From contig NC_133914.1 in assembly GCF_964199755.1 (NCBI RefSeq), positions 62,001-126,000 of the forward strand: a stretch of DNA of 64,000 nucleotides, in the 5' to 3' direction. Of the stretch, positions 1 to 13,689 are shown in pieces. The stretch is from Larus michahellis (taxonomy: Eukaryota; Chordata; Aves; Charadriiformes; Laridae). Numbering within the stretch: the stretch's first letter is position 1; every line of letters begins with the position of its first letter. A model generated the notes under the pieces. That model saw only the letters and a program-made list of their open reading frames with translations, was not told the origin of the DNA and ran no database searches. A program made the position numbers and the translations under genes.

Positions 1-363
1 CATCTGTACAAGATCTACAGTAACAGCAGAGAGAAGGTCAAGAGCTAAGATTTTATGAACATACACGAGGAGAGCACAAAGCCTCAGGACTTGATGCACT
101 TGCCAAAGGATCAATGAGCAGACGGGCCACTGGTCCAACCTGTCCCAGAGGGTCCAGGTGGGACTTTGGGCCCAGCAGGTACCAGATCACAAGGAAAGAG
201 TCCCATGACACCCAGTGTCCACTCAGACACGTGGGTTCCTGACAGCTCCAGTCACAGACAGGCCGGCCCTCATACTGCATTGTGAGGGGAGAGCCTACTG
301 GGAGCAACATAAATAATACCAGTGGGATAGAGGGGCAAAATATTAATTAAAACCATTTTATAA
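1..363. other. Sequence downstream of ELOA, no gene seen
   Basis: This stretch lies beyond the likely ELOA cleavage site. I see no conserved reading frame, RNA gene or repeat in it. Short open frames here have no recognisable protein signature. Confidence 0.5.
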
Positions 364-705
364 TTTATTAAGAGGTTAAATAGTAAATAGTCTCTAGATC
401 TTCCACTCTCAGCAGGTGCCAAGACTTCACATTTTCTTGTGTCGAGAGATTCTGTACACTCTTCTTTTGATGGATGACAAAGCTAGAAACAGGATGTTAA
501 GGGTGGGGCAAAAGAGGAGGGCTTGACATTGAGAAAGGGACCAGAATAAAAGATAAAATACTGTGCTGTCATCTTGTGCAGATCAAAGCTTCTCCCAGCA
601 GCCGCAGCCTCCAAAGAGTCCAAATAAAAGGGCTGTTTGGGGACCTTCTCCCCCTGCAGTGCCACTTGCCCCCGAGAGGGAAAGTCCCAGGTCTGCACTG
701 CAAAC
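364..705 (-). other. ELOA: ELOA 3'UTR with candidate poly(A) signal
   Basis: An AATAAA hexamer on the minus strand (364-369) lies about 340 nt past the ELOA stop codon. It is the first canonical hexamer downstream, so cleavage is inferred roughly 15-25 nt further on. No transcript evidence was available. Confidence 0.55.
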
Positions 706-3700
706 TTATCTTCGAGAGAACCTGTTTTTGAAAGCTTTGATAGTCTTTGCCATCATGGGTGCAATTTCTGCAACAGAAAAAGAAAAAAGAAAATCAATTA
801 AAAACCCCTCATGTGAAAGCAGCAGCCACTGACTAGAGGAGCAGAGAGCAATTCCAAGCCGCAGCCCTGGCAAAGCAGAAGCAAGCCAGGTGTAAGCATG
901 TGCTCTCTGGTCACAGCCTATCGTATTCTCAGGTCACAGACCAGGGAGAGCCCACTCAGCTTTCTGCACGGCAAGAACACAGATCTCTGGTGAAACTCTC
1001 CCTGCTTCCTTCCCAAGGGAGGTGCAGGACAATTTCGTGGTTCCCAACAGCTGGACAGACACAGGACAGCAGGAGGGAAAAGGCAGGGTTCCTGCCTCAC
1101 CCATACCATTAGGACAGGCTGAGACAGTCGGCACTGAGCAGGCAGCTGGATCGGCTGTTTCCCTCTGCTTTTTCTTGTGTGAGGACTTTGAACAGCCTTT
1201 AGCCTCTCCTTAGGGAGAGGAGAGAGGCTGCCAACATCACCCCTCCTGCAGAGACAGGATTTCTCTTGCAGCAGAAACAGCAGATTCAGGCGTTTGCAAA
1301 GGAGGAGCTCTAGGAGACGAGACAGATGTTCTGCAGTTTGTACTTACTCTTCACCGGTGGTTTCCTGGGGTCACAGGAGGAGAAGGTGCTAGCTGAAGAT
1401 GGGACAGAGTGGGCACTGCTGGTGCTGGGCCCATCATAGGACTGCTCCTCACTCACACGAGCGTGGCTTTTGCTGGATGTATATAGGACTGGTTTTATTC
1501 TGAAACACAGACGGGACAGACTCTGCATCAACATTTCATGAAAATTGCATCACCATTTCAGGAAAGGATTCACTGTGGTTTGATCCAATTCTTCAGATAG
1601 AAGCCACATTTGTTAACAGCAGCATGGCTGAGACCACATGGAACCATCAGTGACCAGGATCTCCATGATTCCCAGCAAGACAGAGGCTATTACAGTTAAA
1701 AGTTTCCCTGTAAGAGGACCTCCCGGACACACGGTATCTGATCCTGCCAGGACACAGAGCTTCACAGGGAACTGGCAGGAGTCCAAAGGAAAAGAGGCCC
1801 TGAACAGCAAGCCCTCCTGAGAAACACTCACTTGGTCTTCTCTGGCAGAAGAGCTCCTCCAGTTCCAAACTTCTCTTGCCTCCTTCGTACGTCCCGAGGG
1901 GGCTTTGCTGCAGAGTTCACAAATGCCATTTTGGCAACTCGACCTGTAGGAGACCAAAAGGAAACATTGCTTAGATCCAGCTTATGATAAAGGAGGCTCC
2001 TCGGTGCTTGTCTTATTACAGCAAGGTCCAACTACCTCTCCCCAGTCCATCCATTTCAAAGCTCAGGCAACGGCCTCCTCCCTAAGGCTTGCAGTCAATA
2101 CATGAGTTGTGAGAAATCACACTGATCAGGTCAGCAGTTCTCATTACTCTCGCCAAAAGAGCGGGAATGCTTCTCCCCACCCCAGTGTTCTTCAACCCCA
2201 GCACAGAGAAGCCACTCAAGCAGAAGAGGAGGTGCCTCTGCAGCCCTACACATTCTTGCTGTAAAATACTGCTGTGGCTAGTTTGCATCAACAGCACTAC
2301 GCATGAAGTCTAGAGCCTGGTAAGCCAAGAAGCAGAGGCCACCACATAAAGAACAGAATGTCAAGCAACTCCTAAATTGGACTAGATTTAAACCAGCCAC
2401 TCCAGAAGTCCTTCCCCACACAAAGATGTCCCCGAGGCAGCATTCCCAGACCCCTCTCTCATCATTCAGCCCTACCTTACCTTTGGGTTTGTTGGCGTGA
2501 GCTGAGCCAATGTTCCGTGCTAACATGAGCAGCCGCTGCTCTCGTGCGTCGTGAAGGCGAAGGTACATCTCCCGCCAGGACTCAAATTCTTCTGGCTTCT
2601 CGTTCTTGAAGTCTCGGAGACAGTGGTTGTGCCATAGTTGATCCGTATCCTCAACGAGGACCTGAAACAAACCCACGCGTAAGCTGGGATCCCCCCTGAC
2701 ACCGTCATTTCTCTCTCTCTCCCTCAGCACCGCCTAGCACCAGTGGCACTAGAATACCACCGAGGGCAAGGCAGCTTTGGGACCAACTTGCAGCAAGAGA
2801 GGGGCAGACGGCAACTGCAGGAACTCAGGACTAGCAAAGGCCAACTCTTGTTCTAAAGAGCACTGTTCTTGACTATTCAGGTATTGCAGGTGAGGCCAGA
2901 ATGTTACTCCCACGTGTCACCAGCCCTTCCCCAGGCCCAGAAACTCACATGATTACATTCTTCAATGCGATACAACTGCTCTGGGGTGCATCTCTCCAAT
3001 ACTGGCTCCAGCACTGAGAAAGGGACACCGCCAACTTCATAGATCGCTAGAGAGAAGCGAAATGCAGAGTATTTTTCCTGCTCCTTCTACACCAAGGAAA
3101 GGCCTTGACTCCTTGAATGCAGTGGAAAGCACCGCAGTGCTACACACCACTACACAAGACGAGGGGAAGGAGAAAGGAACCGTAGGTGCCATAGCTCTAG
3201 TGAGTCATCAGGCACCAGTCTCTACAAGCGAAGCAGCGCCTGCACAAGGCTCCATTTACCACTATTTCCAGTCCTTGAGCCCTCCCTGAAAGCATGCTAG
3301 CTGCCGATGCTGCAGCACCTGAGCTTTCAGGGAGATCTGCCCCATATTAGTTAGATTGCCTTGCGACAAGGGGGCAACTAACCATTCACATGCTCCCAGC
3401 CCAATGCTGCTGGGATAGATAAAAAACAAAGTACCAAGACGGCAGTATATCTGCATGGCAACGTTGACTTTAAGACAGATGAGGAAGGGTACTTACAGTC
3501 AATGTTGTTACTGAGGACTCGGATACACTGCTGATACAGAGACATCATCTTTGGGAGGTAGGCAGTTTTAGAGCCTGAATACACCTGCATCTTTGAATTC
3601 AACCGACGGCCTGTGAAGCCTGCTTCACTCTCTTCAACTGGTGAGGACACTGCTGTAAAGTGAAAGACTTGGAGTAAGAAGGGAATAGAGGAAAGAAGAG

Positions 3701-6700
3701 CCCAGCCTCAGGAATGGCACAGGAGACACAAATCAGAGTCCCCCACAAGCAACCTAAAGGGCCGAGGCTTCTCCAAGAGACCCACAACCTAGTTTGGGAA
3801 GGGCAAGTCCAAAGCCCAAGCCTCCAACAGGGTCAGCAAGGATCTTCCTCATTTCTGCTACAGCACGTGGGAGAGAAGCCACCGCTTGTCTGAAGCCCAG
3901 GCTCTGGGCATCACAGGCAGGACGCCAGACCACAACAGAAAGACTTGAACCCAGCCACCATCCCCTCCCTCCCACAAACAGTGGCTGCAGCCCATTTCAG
4001 ACCTATTTGCCTGCCCAACACACCTTTCCTTTTCGTCTGGGAGTAGGTGATGGACTCGATCGAAGGAAGAGGACGGTAGTTGGCCTGGATTGGCGGCAGT
4101 GGGATGTCTGGTAACGTTGGGACCACATCTAAAAGTATCTGGAAGGAGACAATGTGCATGGAAGTAAGATGAGAAAGTTACATCCTGCCAGCGTACAAAC
4201 AGTGCTGAACTGCATTTTGTTTGATATTTTGAAGAAGCTGCTCAACGCTGATCAGCTCACACCAGGAAATAGCCTCAGCGAGAGCCTGCCCTTCTGCCAC
4301 ATTACTGTGGCTCTGTCTAAGCTTTCAATATAAAGCCAAAATTTGGGATCAGAATCACTCAGCTCCCTCCAGTAAGAGCCATCCACGTCTCTAACCTACA
4401 AGGTTCAGCGCTGAAGGCCTCCAGCAAGAACCCAAGGCAAATTAACAATGCAAAGAACTCATTTACTCAAACACTCATTTACTCCTTCTGCCTCTTGTCC
4501 TCCTCCTCACCTCTTACAAAAAGCTCTGCAGTGGTGGTGGAGAGAGAAACCTCCCAAACTGGGGGAAATCTGAAACTTGGATATGAGGCACTTATTAGAA
4601 TGCATGGCAAAGCAGGATTTTAAAAGGCTGCTAAGATTATAAAAAACATTTTTTAAGGAGCAAAGTGCTTCAAAGTTGAGGAAAAAGATTCAGCAGTCAA
4701 AGTTTTACATATTAGCCCCTATTTAGACACAACACCCTGGCACACATGTGGCAATCAATATATAGAGAAACAGTGCTCGTTTTTCAAGCTTTCACAAAAG
4801 GTCTGTCTTCTCAAATAAGTTGCATTTTAACACCAATTCTCCCTTTTCTCACCCATTTCTGGAGTCCAACAGATTTAGTTAACAAAACTGCAGTACAGAT
4901 ACAGTAAAAAAAGGTACGCTTTAGAGACACATAAATACTCGATAGGAGAGATATGTGAACCTTACTAGCAGGTGGAGATGCACTGCCTATTAAGCTGGAT
5001 TCTAAATTGACTCACATCTAAAGATATTCTGCGTGATAACATGTCATGTCCATGTCCAATATGTCCATGTCATGTCCAATATGCTTTCATACACATATTA
5101 GCCGAAGGTGTTCTCTTTTACCAGTTTTGAATAAATTGGGTTTTGTCTATTGCATTTCTTCCCCCACCACGCCCCCACTTTTCCAGCAGACTTACACTTG
5201 AACAGCACAAAGAGACGCCTGCAGCACAGGCCATGTGAAACACACAGTGTCTCCCAGCAGGAACCAGGAGTCACAGACCTAGATACCAGTGAGACACAGC
5301 AAGCGCAGCCTGATGCGGAACACAGCCAGCACCTCCAAGGGGAAAACCAAGAAGCCCCAGATCGCAGAGGACCGAGAGCAGTTGATCCCACCTTCTTGGT
5401 TCACCTTCAGAACCTTACCCTCTTTGGTTTAGGAGCCTCTGGTGGTTCCTTCTCTGCCTTTTTCTCACTTGTTCGCTTGTGGCTTAGACTCTTCTGACTC
5501 GAGCTTGAGCTGTTGGTACTGGCTTTGGATCCATTCTGTTTGCTGTGCCCTTGGTCTTTCTCCCCAGCTGACACAGACGGTTTGACCGCTTTCTTTTTCT
5601 TTTTCTGGGGCTGGTCATAGCTGAGGTAGGACTCAAAGGACATTGTAGGTTGTTCAAATTCATCCTCTGCTTCCCCCTCCCCAAAATTGGAGGAAAAGCC
5701 CATCGATTTTTTCTCCACATCAGAGAACTTGCGCTTCCCCTCTGTAGATTTTGAGCTCCCAGAAGCCCCCTTTTCTTTAATCCTATTGGATGAGTCACTG
5801 TCAGCTTTCCGTTTCTCCCGCTCTGTGCTAGAGGTCTCCAGGCTCGGCTTGGCCTTTTCCACTTTGCCTCTTTCAGAGTCCCGATGTTTTTGCTTCTTAA
5901 CATGGTTGTCCGAAGACTCTTCCACGTGTGGCAACATGTGCGACTTCTCCTTTCTGGAGATGCCACTTTCTCGGTTCTTCTCCCTCTTGGTGCCATCTGA
6001 CATCCTCTGCTTCTCCTTGCTGCTTCCTGCCATGGGGGTTTCTCGGAGCTGCTCTTTAAAAGAGGTCTTGTGCAATCTTTCTGGGCTGAAGGCAGACGTC
6101 CTGTCCTCTCCTCTGCCATCAAGTTGCTGCTTCTTGTGAGAAGGCTTGTGCTCTTTGCTTTGACTCACGTTCCCTTTGTCATAGAACTCACCAGAGTTCC
6201 TCTCTCGGCCTGCCCCCAGCTTCTCCTGAAGACTGTGGCCTTTACTGGCTTTCCGACGAAATACTGTCGGTTCTTCCTGCTCCTCAGAGGCATAAGGGTC
6301 TGTGTACATATCCTGAGGGCTCTCATTTGGCTCAGGTGACACAGCTTGTCCATAGTCTGAGTACTCCTGATCTGAAGAGAGCACTGGGGACGATCTGCCC
6401 CAACCCTTCCCCTCCTGGCTGCTATAGCCATAAGTCTCGTGGGCTCTCTCAGGCCTAGGATACCTTTTGGACTTCTTTTCCCTATGAGCTGGGCTATAGG
6501 ACTGGCTGCAAGATGGCTGGAAGGCTTCTGAATACTCCTGGTCAGGTTCCTCATCCTCTCTGAGGGAGGCTTCTTGATGTCTTTTGCTTGAGCTGCTCCT
6601 CTCATAGTCACGGTCCTCAGAATCTAGGTTATTTCTGAAGAGAACAAAACAAAAAAAAAAGAAAAAAAAAGGAAAGTAGTTAGACTAAAACTTCCCAATA

Positions 6701-9700
6701 TGAATGAAAAAGAGCTCCTGGCCATGGATCTCCTGGATGGGAACCACTTACAGAAGACTAAGGTTGTATTTGGCAGTTTTGTGGCAAGAATACCACTAAT
6801 GCTCTCAGACACAGCAACATTCAGGGATTTAGAAACTGCACTTTCAGTGCAGGAATTCATTAAGCATTTTTATTTGGACTAGAGATTTCACAGTTCACTG
6901 GGAAGTGGAGACAGATGTGCACAGAGACTTCTCCATGCCTACACGCTCCTGGCTGCGTGGTGCCTATGGGAAACATATCTAAATGATCTCATTGCTGCCT
7001 TCAACACAGCTTTGTTACTGCAACATGCTGTCTAGCATTAACTTTCAGTTGCTGTAGGATTTTTGCACATAAAAGCCTTCTTTGAAAGCAAGCCACTTCC
7101 TTTACTTAGGCCTACAAGTTCCTCTCTTCAGCATCATAACATGGGAAGCAAGCAGACTGCATCTCTTGCATTATTGAAGGCACTCTGCTGGCCTCTGCTG
7201 TTGATCTCTTCATCAAACTGCATGTTCTTGAAAATCGGCCCCTACTTTCACGCAAAACTGTGGCCATCAGCAGGCCAACGCTCTGCAGCCAGAGGCAGAA
7301 AGTTTCTGCCAAACCAAGGCAAAAATGCCACGCAGAGTTAGCATGCTTGTCTCACTAGCGTTCCCAGAGCCTTCACTTTTATTACCTTCTTCAGAGAAGC
7401 TTATCACCCCCACTTCAAAAATAGAACATAGTTTACCCATCAAGATCACCAAACAGGTTCACTTACCTCTCTGCCTCTTGGGACACTGGCACCAGCTTCT
7501 TCCACCTGGCTACAAGATTCTTCGCAAAGTCTCCTACCAGCTCGTGTTTCCGTAAGCTGTTCACAGTCTTCCCAACACCCGTCTCCTTCAGGAAAGAGCC
7601 CAGACATGACATCTTAGCAAAACACACAGCATTCTCACCTCTGATGAAATTCCTACAGAGTGAATAAAGTTAACCTGCTGCCTATCCCTGCCACCTAGAA
7701 ATAAACTGCCTCGATCTAACAGCAAAGATATCCCATATAATACATTACATTTTCAGTAGCCATTATAGCATTTACTACAGTTCTGCAAAACAAAGACGAC
7801 TTAACTCTGCCTTAGGCAAATATTAATTATTTATAACAATAACCCAAGTTAGCATTTAACCATGACTGTGGGTAAGTTTGAAGACAGAAATCACTAGTAA
7901 TTGTCAGGATCAGCACTTCTTAATTTTATCTCGATTTTATTAGCATCAGGAACTGCTCCGACTCTGATCTCAGTCAAGCGTGAAGCTTCTGGAAGAAGCG
8001 AGGACGACAAACAGTCCTCCAAGGCTTCTCACTCGCTCTGACACGCTCCGTCCCTGTGCCTTTTTTCCTCTAGAACCGCATTGCAATTGTGCCTGTGACA
8101 CCGGGCTGTAGCAGGTGGCCGAGGCAACAGGCCCCATCCCCGCCCAGGAAAGCAGCGTTGCCGGGGCAAACAGTTATCCTGTGACTTGAGCGACACGAGG
8201 GAAGTGGGAGAGATTTCCCAGCTCTTACCACAAGAACGTCAACTGTGATGGGCAACTCGGAAAGCCTCTTCAGACTTCTCAGCAGCTGCAGAGACAAGAA
8301 GGAAAGTCATACTGAACCACAGACTGTGATTAGAAAGGAAGAAAATACTGCATGGCGTGAGAGCTTGTTAGAAAGATCCGAGTGGCAGATAGCTGCTGTC
8401 TTGCTCCTAATCAAGTTCCTGAGAATCTGAACATGAGAGACAACTGTAAGGAAATTATCACCTCTTTGCCTACAAGGGCCCATCTAAGAATCTTAAAACG
8501 CATTCAATTATTAGTGCTTTCTTCAGAGAGGACTGCAACTTGCCTTTGGCTTAAAGTATCAGGAACAGACACACACAACTCTGTTGCACAGCAAGTGGAA
8601 GAAAGGACTCAGAAGCTTGAGAGTCTCAGAAGCTGGTGCCGAGAATTGCAGCACTTGTTGAGAAAAGGGGGAAAAAGGATATTAAAAGACCTTTCTGAAG
8701 TTCTGCAAGCTAGACACAGAGGGAAGAAAGGTTTCTAGATGCTCTTAAAGATGTAAGAGGGAACCCATATCTCCCCTGCAGAACCTACATTCTGTCAGTG
8801 CTGCTGACAGTCTCTCTCCTTTCAACTACAGTCTGTGCTGAAAAGGCAACTGATCCCTTCCACAACCACTGCTTCTCACCCCACTCTTTTCACTTCTGTT
8901 CACCATATACCAGTGAAAAGTGTTGTTTTACTCCACAAACATGCTGCCAAGCAAGGCCCTGCCAGAGCATACAGCTGCTCCACAGGCCAGGGAGGGAAGA
9001 GGAGCCCTCTCCGACTTGCACCCAGTGAGGGGCTGTGGGTGAAGCGGATGTACTTGTATCTCTGTCACGCAGGTGGTTTGGGGCAGCGCGTCACCAAGAT
9101 GTCTACAGACTTCTTAGTTACAGTGCAGGGCAGCACACATCCAACAACACCGCTGCCCCTCACATTATTTCCCACAGCTCAGCTATAGCACAGACCAGCC
9201 TCGTCAGCGTTCCCATTATTATAGCCCCTATACAGCCCGGGCTTTGTTCAGCACTGCTGTGCTATATGCCATACAAAGGGCTGTCCCTCGTCCAGATCTG
9301 CTCTTTAAAGCATGGTACTCATGCTCAAGTCAGCACTGTCGGCCTAAGCTATTCCAATCGCCCTCAACTTCCACCGTGCAAGGATCAAAGAGGATTGGAG
9401 GTTTCCTTCCTTTTGAAGGAAATAAGTTCTTTTAACCTATTGGAAGAGTGCTATTATTTTCAGAGAGAAAATACTCCTCAACACAGAGACAAGGGTTCAT
9501 CTAGCTTACGCAGAACCACAAGACAGTTTTTGTTCACCAAAAACCACTTTCCCACCTTCATTATATATAGGAATTCATTGCCATGACTGAAGGTTTTGGA
9601 AGAGCAAAACACTGATACCAACAGTAACAGTGTGTTTCAGCGCTCTTGAGACCGGCTGTGGAGGGGGAATGCAATAGCTCTGGCTGTGCTGTAACCACAG

Positions 9701-12700
9701 CTAACCGGGTCTGCAAGCCCTCTGTCCCGGCAACTCCAGGCTCACATTAATGCAGAGTCTACCCCGGGATTCACGGGGTCTGGGGCAGGTAACATGCTCC
9801 ACCACCTACCTCAATCAACGGGGAAACAAAACGGGGGAAAAAGAGAATTGAGCTAAAAATGCCAACATCCTCTCAGTTTCTAGAACCACTGTTACTTCAC
9901 CAGCACTGCAGCTCAAGAAGGCCACTGGCAAGCGCAGTCATTGACTAGAAGCAGCAGAGGTAGAGACACAGACCACCTCTTCTGCCTCCCCTCCCACTGC
10001 CACGGCAAGGCATGCCAGAGCTCTCAGGTCAGGATCCCACCGGGAATGCCAAGATCCTTCAGGCATTGATAATGCAGGGGCTGGGACTAGTGTGCGTGAA
10101 AGCACTGTTTGGGAGAGGGCAGGAAGGGAGGGGAAGAAGGATGGATCTTGTACTGGACAGAAAAAGAGTAAAACAGGGTAATATTAAAACAACGGCGTCT
10201 CTGTTAGCTGATTACCTTCCCAGAGAGACTATTTCGCAGCTTACAAATCCCACCGTGAGAGTAAGAACCAAGGGAAAACTCATTAGCCTGTCCTTAAAGC
10301 CTCCCAATCATTTTCGAGCTACACCCCACTGGAGCATCTTCAACAGCTCTTTTTCCTCTTTTGTTATTTGTTGCCTTCAGGGCTGAATTCCAAGAAGAAA
10401 AGCCCTATTCTCTGCAGCTCGTCTCAGGATTTTGTATCACCAGGGGAAGCATGGTTTCAGACCAGGGGATCCACACATTTGACCCAAAACATGTCCCACG
10501 GGGAACTGGCTTATTCCACACCCACTGCAGTCCATGGCTGGAAAACTTCACACATCTTAACAAAAAACAAGAGCTGTCTTTTCAAGAGGTCACCAAACAC
10601 ATACCTTTGCCTAAATGTCACTTTACTAAGCTTTGACACCTGCACCTTCTTTAGAAATGCTAACAGTTTGAGGTCAGCAGACTTCCCAACCACGTTGTAA
10701 ATCTCAAAATGATGCTGTCAGGAAACACGGCATTTTTGTTACCTGCCTCATTAGTAATGCACTTATCTGACAATCTAAGACATCTAAACCTGTGCTTATC
10801 AATGCTGTCCACGGGGCACACAGCCTGGCAACATGTGAGTATGAATATATTTGGGAGCTGTGTTTGTACAACACAGCAAAACCACGCTTCATAGAATGGT
10901 TCGCGTTGGAAGGGACCTTAAAGATCGTCTAGTTCCAACCCCCCTGCCATGGGCTGGGACACCTCCCACCAGACCAGGGTGCCCAAAGTCCCGTCCAGCC
11001 TGACCTCGACCACTTCACTTGCAACCTTTGCGGACCGAGACAAGTCTGATGCAGTGAGGCTTAAGAACTGGTACTAATCTGTATTTCCTATGGAAACAAG
11101 CTGATGCCATACTCCCCACTGCCTTCAGCCGAAATCAGCCAAGCAGACTCAAATCTGGCAGCTTAGCGCAGAAACAACTGAGATCCTACAAGTTTGACGA
11201 GAAAAGGGGAATCAGGTAGAAGACAGGAAACACAAGGCTTGTAACTTACTAGACACCAGATGAAATACATACCAGAAAGCTTTTCTAAAACCCCCCAGCG
11301 TAGGGCAGAGTTTCAGTCAATCAGCCACAAAGCATAAAAACTTTGCTTATTTCCAGCTACAATACAGTTTTAAGATGGGTGGATGGTTTTCTTTTTCTAA
11401 AAGAAGTCAGCCAGACTGTTACCACGCTAACAACACACGTTAATATCAAATTACTACAGCACAGCCTGGCCCCATCCTCTCCGTGAAGACGCTCTCCTGT
11501 TCATGTTTTCCTTACCCTCTGTTTTCCTCCAGTCCTGCAGCAGAGTTTGTATCTTCTCTGCTGGAGAAAAAAAGACCGTTTCCAAACCATTACAGGGGTG
11601 TCCATAGTTTCACTCATGCATGTCTGGGCCAGCAGCCCAATTTTCAACCCCAGAAAATATTAATACTTGACACCTTTCAGCAAGGCAATATAGAGTTGTA
11701 CATGACACTGGCCAAATATTTTTCTTTCACATTACTGATAAACATTTCAAAAGGACAAGGCAAGAAAACCAAAGACTGGAAATGGTGCAACATATGGGTA
11801 GCACCCAAAGGTGCTGGGGATTTGTCCTGCTGACAGGGTAAAGCTGTAGCTGCTACAGAACTGTAGTGGAAACAGTTAGAGCAGAAAAGCCAAAAGCCAT
11901 TTTCTGAGATAGGGAGGTGCTCAGAAGATTCACAATCTATCAAGATGATGGAAAGGCAACTAAATTCAAGCCTAGAAACACTAACACTGCCACGGATATT
12001 GTTGAGAAGGTATCAGAAATAGGAAGAGCACATGTCATGGCATCTTTCTGCTGGGGAAGGAGAAAGTTTTAAAGTCACTACCCTAGCTAGGAACAGCCTG
12101 CGAATGCTTCCCACCTCTCCCTCCCCTTGCAAAAACTGCATAGGATGAACAGAGAAAGAAAGGACTGAACATTGCAAGGTTATTGGAGAAGAAGTCAGCC
12201 TGTGCAACCAGTGCCTGACAACTTACGATGACCAAGACGCACAGACAAGAGCTATTGCCCCAAGCTAAGGCAAGGGTCAGGAAATGAGAGCACTAATTCT
12301 CTGTGCGCAGCATGCTGAGCTGGGAAGTCTTGCATGTACTCCCAGCACCATGGAGACCCTGGAATTGACTCTTCAGCTGTCCCTCAGCTCTATTTTGGGC
12401 CCACAGGTTAAACCCTGCTCTGGTCTTGGCTGAGAGGGAGAAAAAAGGAACCAGAGCCCCCACCACTTCTCCCCAGCCAGGCCAGAGCTGGGCACAGGGG
12501 CCTCCCTTTCAGAGGGCCAGCACTTGAACACTTCGGGACCCATCCCTCCTCATGGGCAGTGCATGGTCTTGGAAAATGAGCGGTTCTGTGGGTGTTTGCT
12601 TCAGTTAAACAAAACTAACTGAGTGCAGAGAGGCTGCACATCCCTCACTGCCTCCTCTGAGTGAAGTGAAACATGAAAAAAACACCTGGAAATATAACAG

Positions 12701-13689
12701 ACACTCTCTCTATAAAACATGACAGCCTAGAGAGTGAAATAACAGTACGTGGCGGGCCCACACCTCAGCTCAACCCTCATTCCAAATTTCAGCTGAAAAA
12801 CCAGCTCAGAGCCCTGGTGCCCAGCAGGAGAGTTGCTGCCAGCAACAGGCGCAGCCGAATGTCCCCGAACAGACCCGAGCACCAGCGCAGATCAGCGCAG
12901 TGCGCACATGGCAGCCACTCAGCCACAGCTGCCACGGCCAGCAGATTCAACAGCCACCACGTTCCCTCCTGGAGACGGGTGAGAAGCATCAAGCACCTTC
13001 CCCAAGGCCACAGGGGGAACCCACGCCAGGGGCCGAGTTAAAACTCAGCAACTTCTTACCCCAAACCCAACTCCCCAGCGATCCTGGTGGCCTTGCCACG
13101 GTCCCAGGGCAGGATTGTGCCTGACACCTCCCCGCCCAGGCCCACACCGGGGACTGCGGCTCCTCCACCACGAACACGTCACCAGGGTAAGACTCTTCCG
13201 GCAAGTTCTCCCACTGCCCGCTTGCCTGACTCTCACACCAGACCCCATCGAGGTGACACGGTGGGGCCTCCAGGGGCCTACGAACCCAGGCTGGCAGCAG
13301 CGCGCAGGGTCTCCCACGCTGCTGCCAGCCTGGGCTCATAGGCCCCGGCTGCCCCCGGAAAGCCCCCACCGGGGACAAGCCCCGGGCCTGCCCTGCTGCT
13401 GCGGCTCGGAGCCAGCCTCGCCTCACGGACCGCGGCCCCGGCCGGGCAAGAAACTTCAGGGGAGACCCGGCGGAGACCAGACCAGCCCAGACCAGGCCCG
13501 GCCCGCCCCGGCCCCGCTCCCCTCATAGGGTGGCCCGGGCCCTCCCGACGCCAGGCTCCGCCGCACCGTCCGCATCGGGAAAGGGGGAAGCCCCGGTCGC
13601 CCCGCCACCCCCGTCACCTTCTTGGGCTCCGAGCTGCCCGCCAGCCGCGACTGCAGCTTGCCCACAACTTCCAGCACCGACTCCGCCAT
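706..13689 (-). CDS. ELOA: Elongin A (RNA polymerase II elongation factor)
   Basis: Nuclear elongin A is the active subunit of the elongin (SIII) complex with elongins B and C. It suppresses Pol II pausing and can also act as a CUL5 ubiquitin-ligase adaptor for stalled Pol II. Coding exons (minus strand, 5' to 3'): 13618-13689, 8229-8285, 7467-7585, 5419-6634, 4024-4138, 3497-3652, 2949-3046, 2481-2661, 1832-1943, 1348-1499, 706-767. They sum to 2340 nt (779 aa; human about 772), and all phases agree. Residues 1-85 form the TFIIS N-terminal (LW) domain. A long charged, Ser/Lys-rich, probably disordered region follows, mostly in the large exon. The C-terminal elongin A region has a BC-box [10 protein letters not shown] (about 564-573), then an F-box-like segment. 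The C-terminus [10 protein letters not shown] matches human. The start fits the homologue and CpG promoter. Intron 1 is 5.3 kb. Confidence 0.96.
5051..5083. repeat. Short 20-bp-period tandem repeat in ELOA intron 4
   Basis: The 13-mer catgtccaatatg occurs at 5051-5063 and again at 5071-5083, joined by related catgtc units. It is a local slippage-type duplication inside the intron between the large exon and the next one. No function is implied. Confidence 0.7.
10891..11015 (-). mobile_element. CR1 LINE 3'-end fragment
   Basis: Read on the minus strand, this ends in the CR1 3' signature: a TTCCAAC-type block followed by a terminal ATTCTATG. The plus strand shows catagaatggtt followed by ggaagggacctta. 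Only about 125 bp remain, strongly 5'-truncated as is usual for CR1. It sits inside ELOA intron 1. The inner boundary is approximate. Confidence 0.85.
13273..13346 (-). repeat. Inverted repeat, 30-bp arms, 14-nt loop, in ELOA intron 1
   Basis: The left arm 13273-13302 and right arm 13317-13346 are reverse complements at 28 of 30 positions, separated by 14 nt. The core is cccaggctggcagcagcg and its complement. Both non-matching positions are C.A or A.C on the plus strand, so they become G.U wobbles in RNA made from the minus strand, the ELOA sense strand. In that orientation the stem is fully paired. It lies about 270 nt inside intron 1 within the CpG island. A structured intronic RNA, including a microRNA precursor, is possible but unproven. 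Confidence 0.8.

Larger units (their letters stand above)
8286..13617 (-). other. ELOA intron 1 (no other gene seen)
   Basis: This 5.3 kb intron is bounded by a GTGACG donor after 13618 and a TGCAG acceptor before 8285. It holds one CR1 fragment and a GC-rich foldback near its 5' end, annotated separately. Several open frames of 60-180 codons occur on the plus strand, but none shows a known domain or splice-consistent structure, so I do not call a gene. Confidence 0.7.

Noticed and set aside
1201-1230. Possible short inverted repeat agcctctcc ... agaggct
   Set aside because: Arms are short and interrupted, within the range of chance for purine/pyrimidine-rich sequence in an ELOA intron.
5484-6122. 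212-codon minus-strand frame overlapping the large ELOA exon
   Set aside because: It is an alternate frame of the real ELOA exon; the true frame carries the conserved elongin A sequence.
9035-9586. 183-codon open frame in ELOA intron 1, plus strand
   Set aside because: No domain, no homologue I recognise, low-complexity-free but unstructured translation, no promoter or poly(A) context; compatible with chance in a 5.3 kb intron.
10012-10386. 124-codon plus-strand frame in ELOA intron 1
   Set aside because: The translation has no recognisable motif, and the frame is antisense to ELOA with no splice or promoter signals around it.
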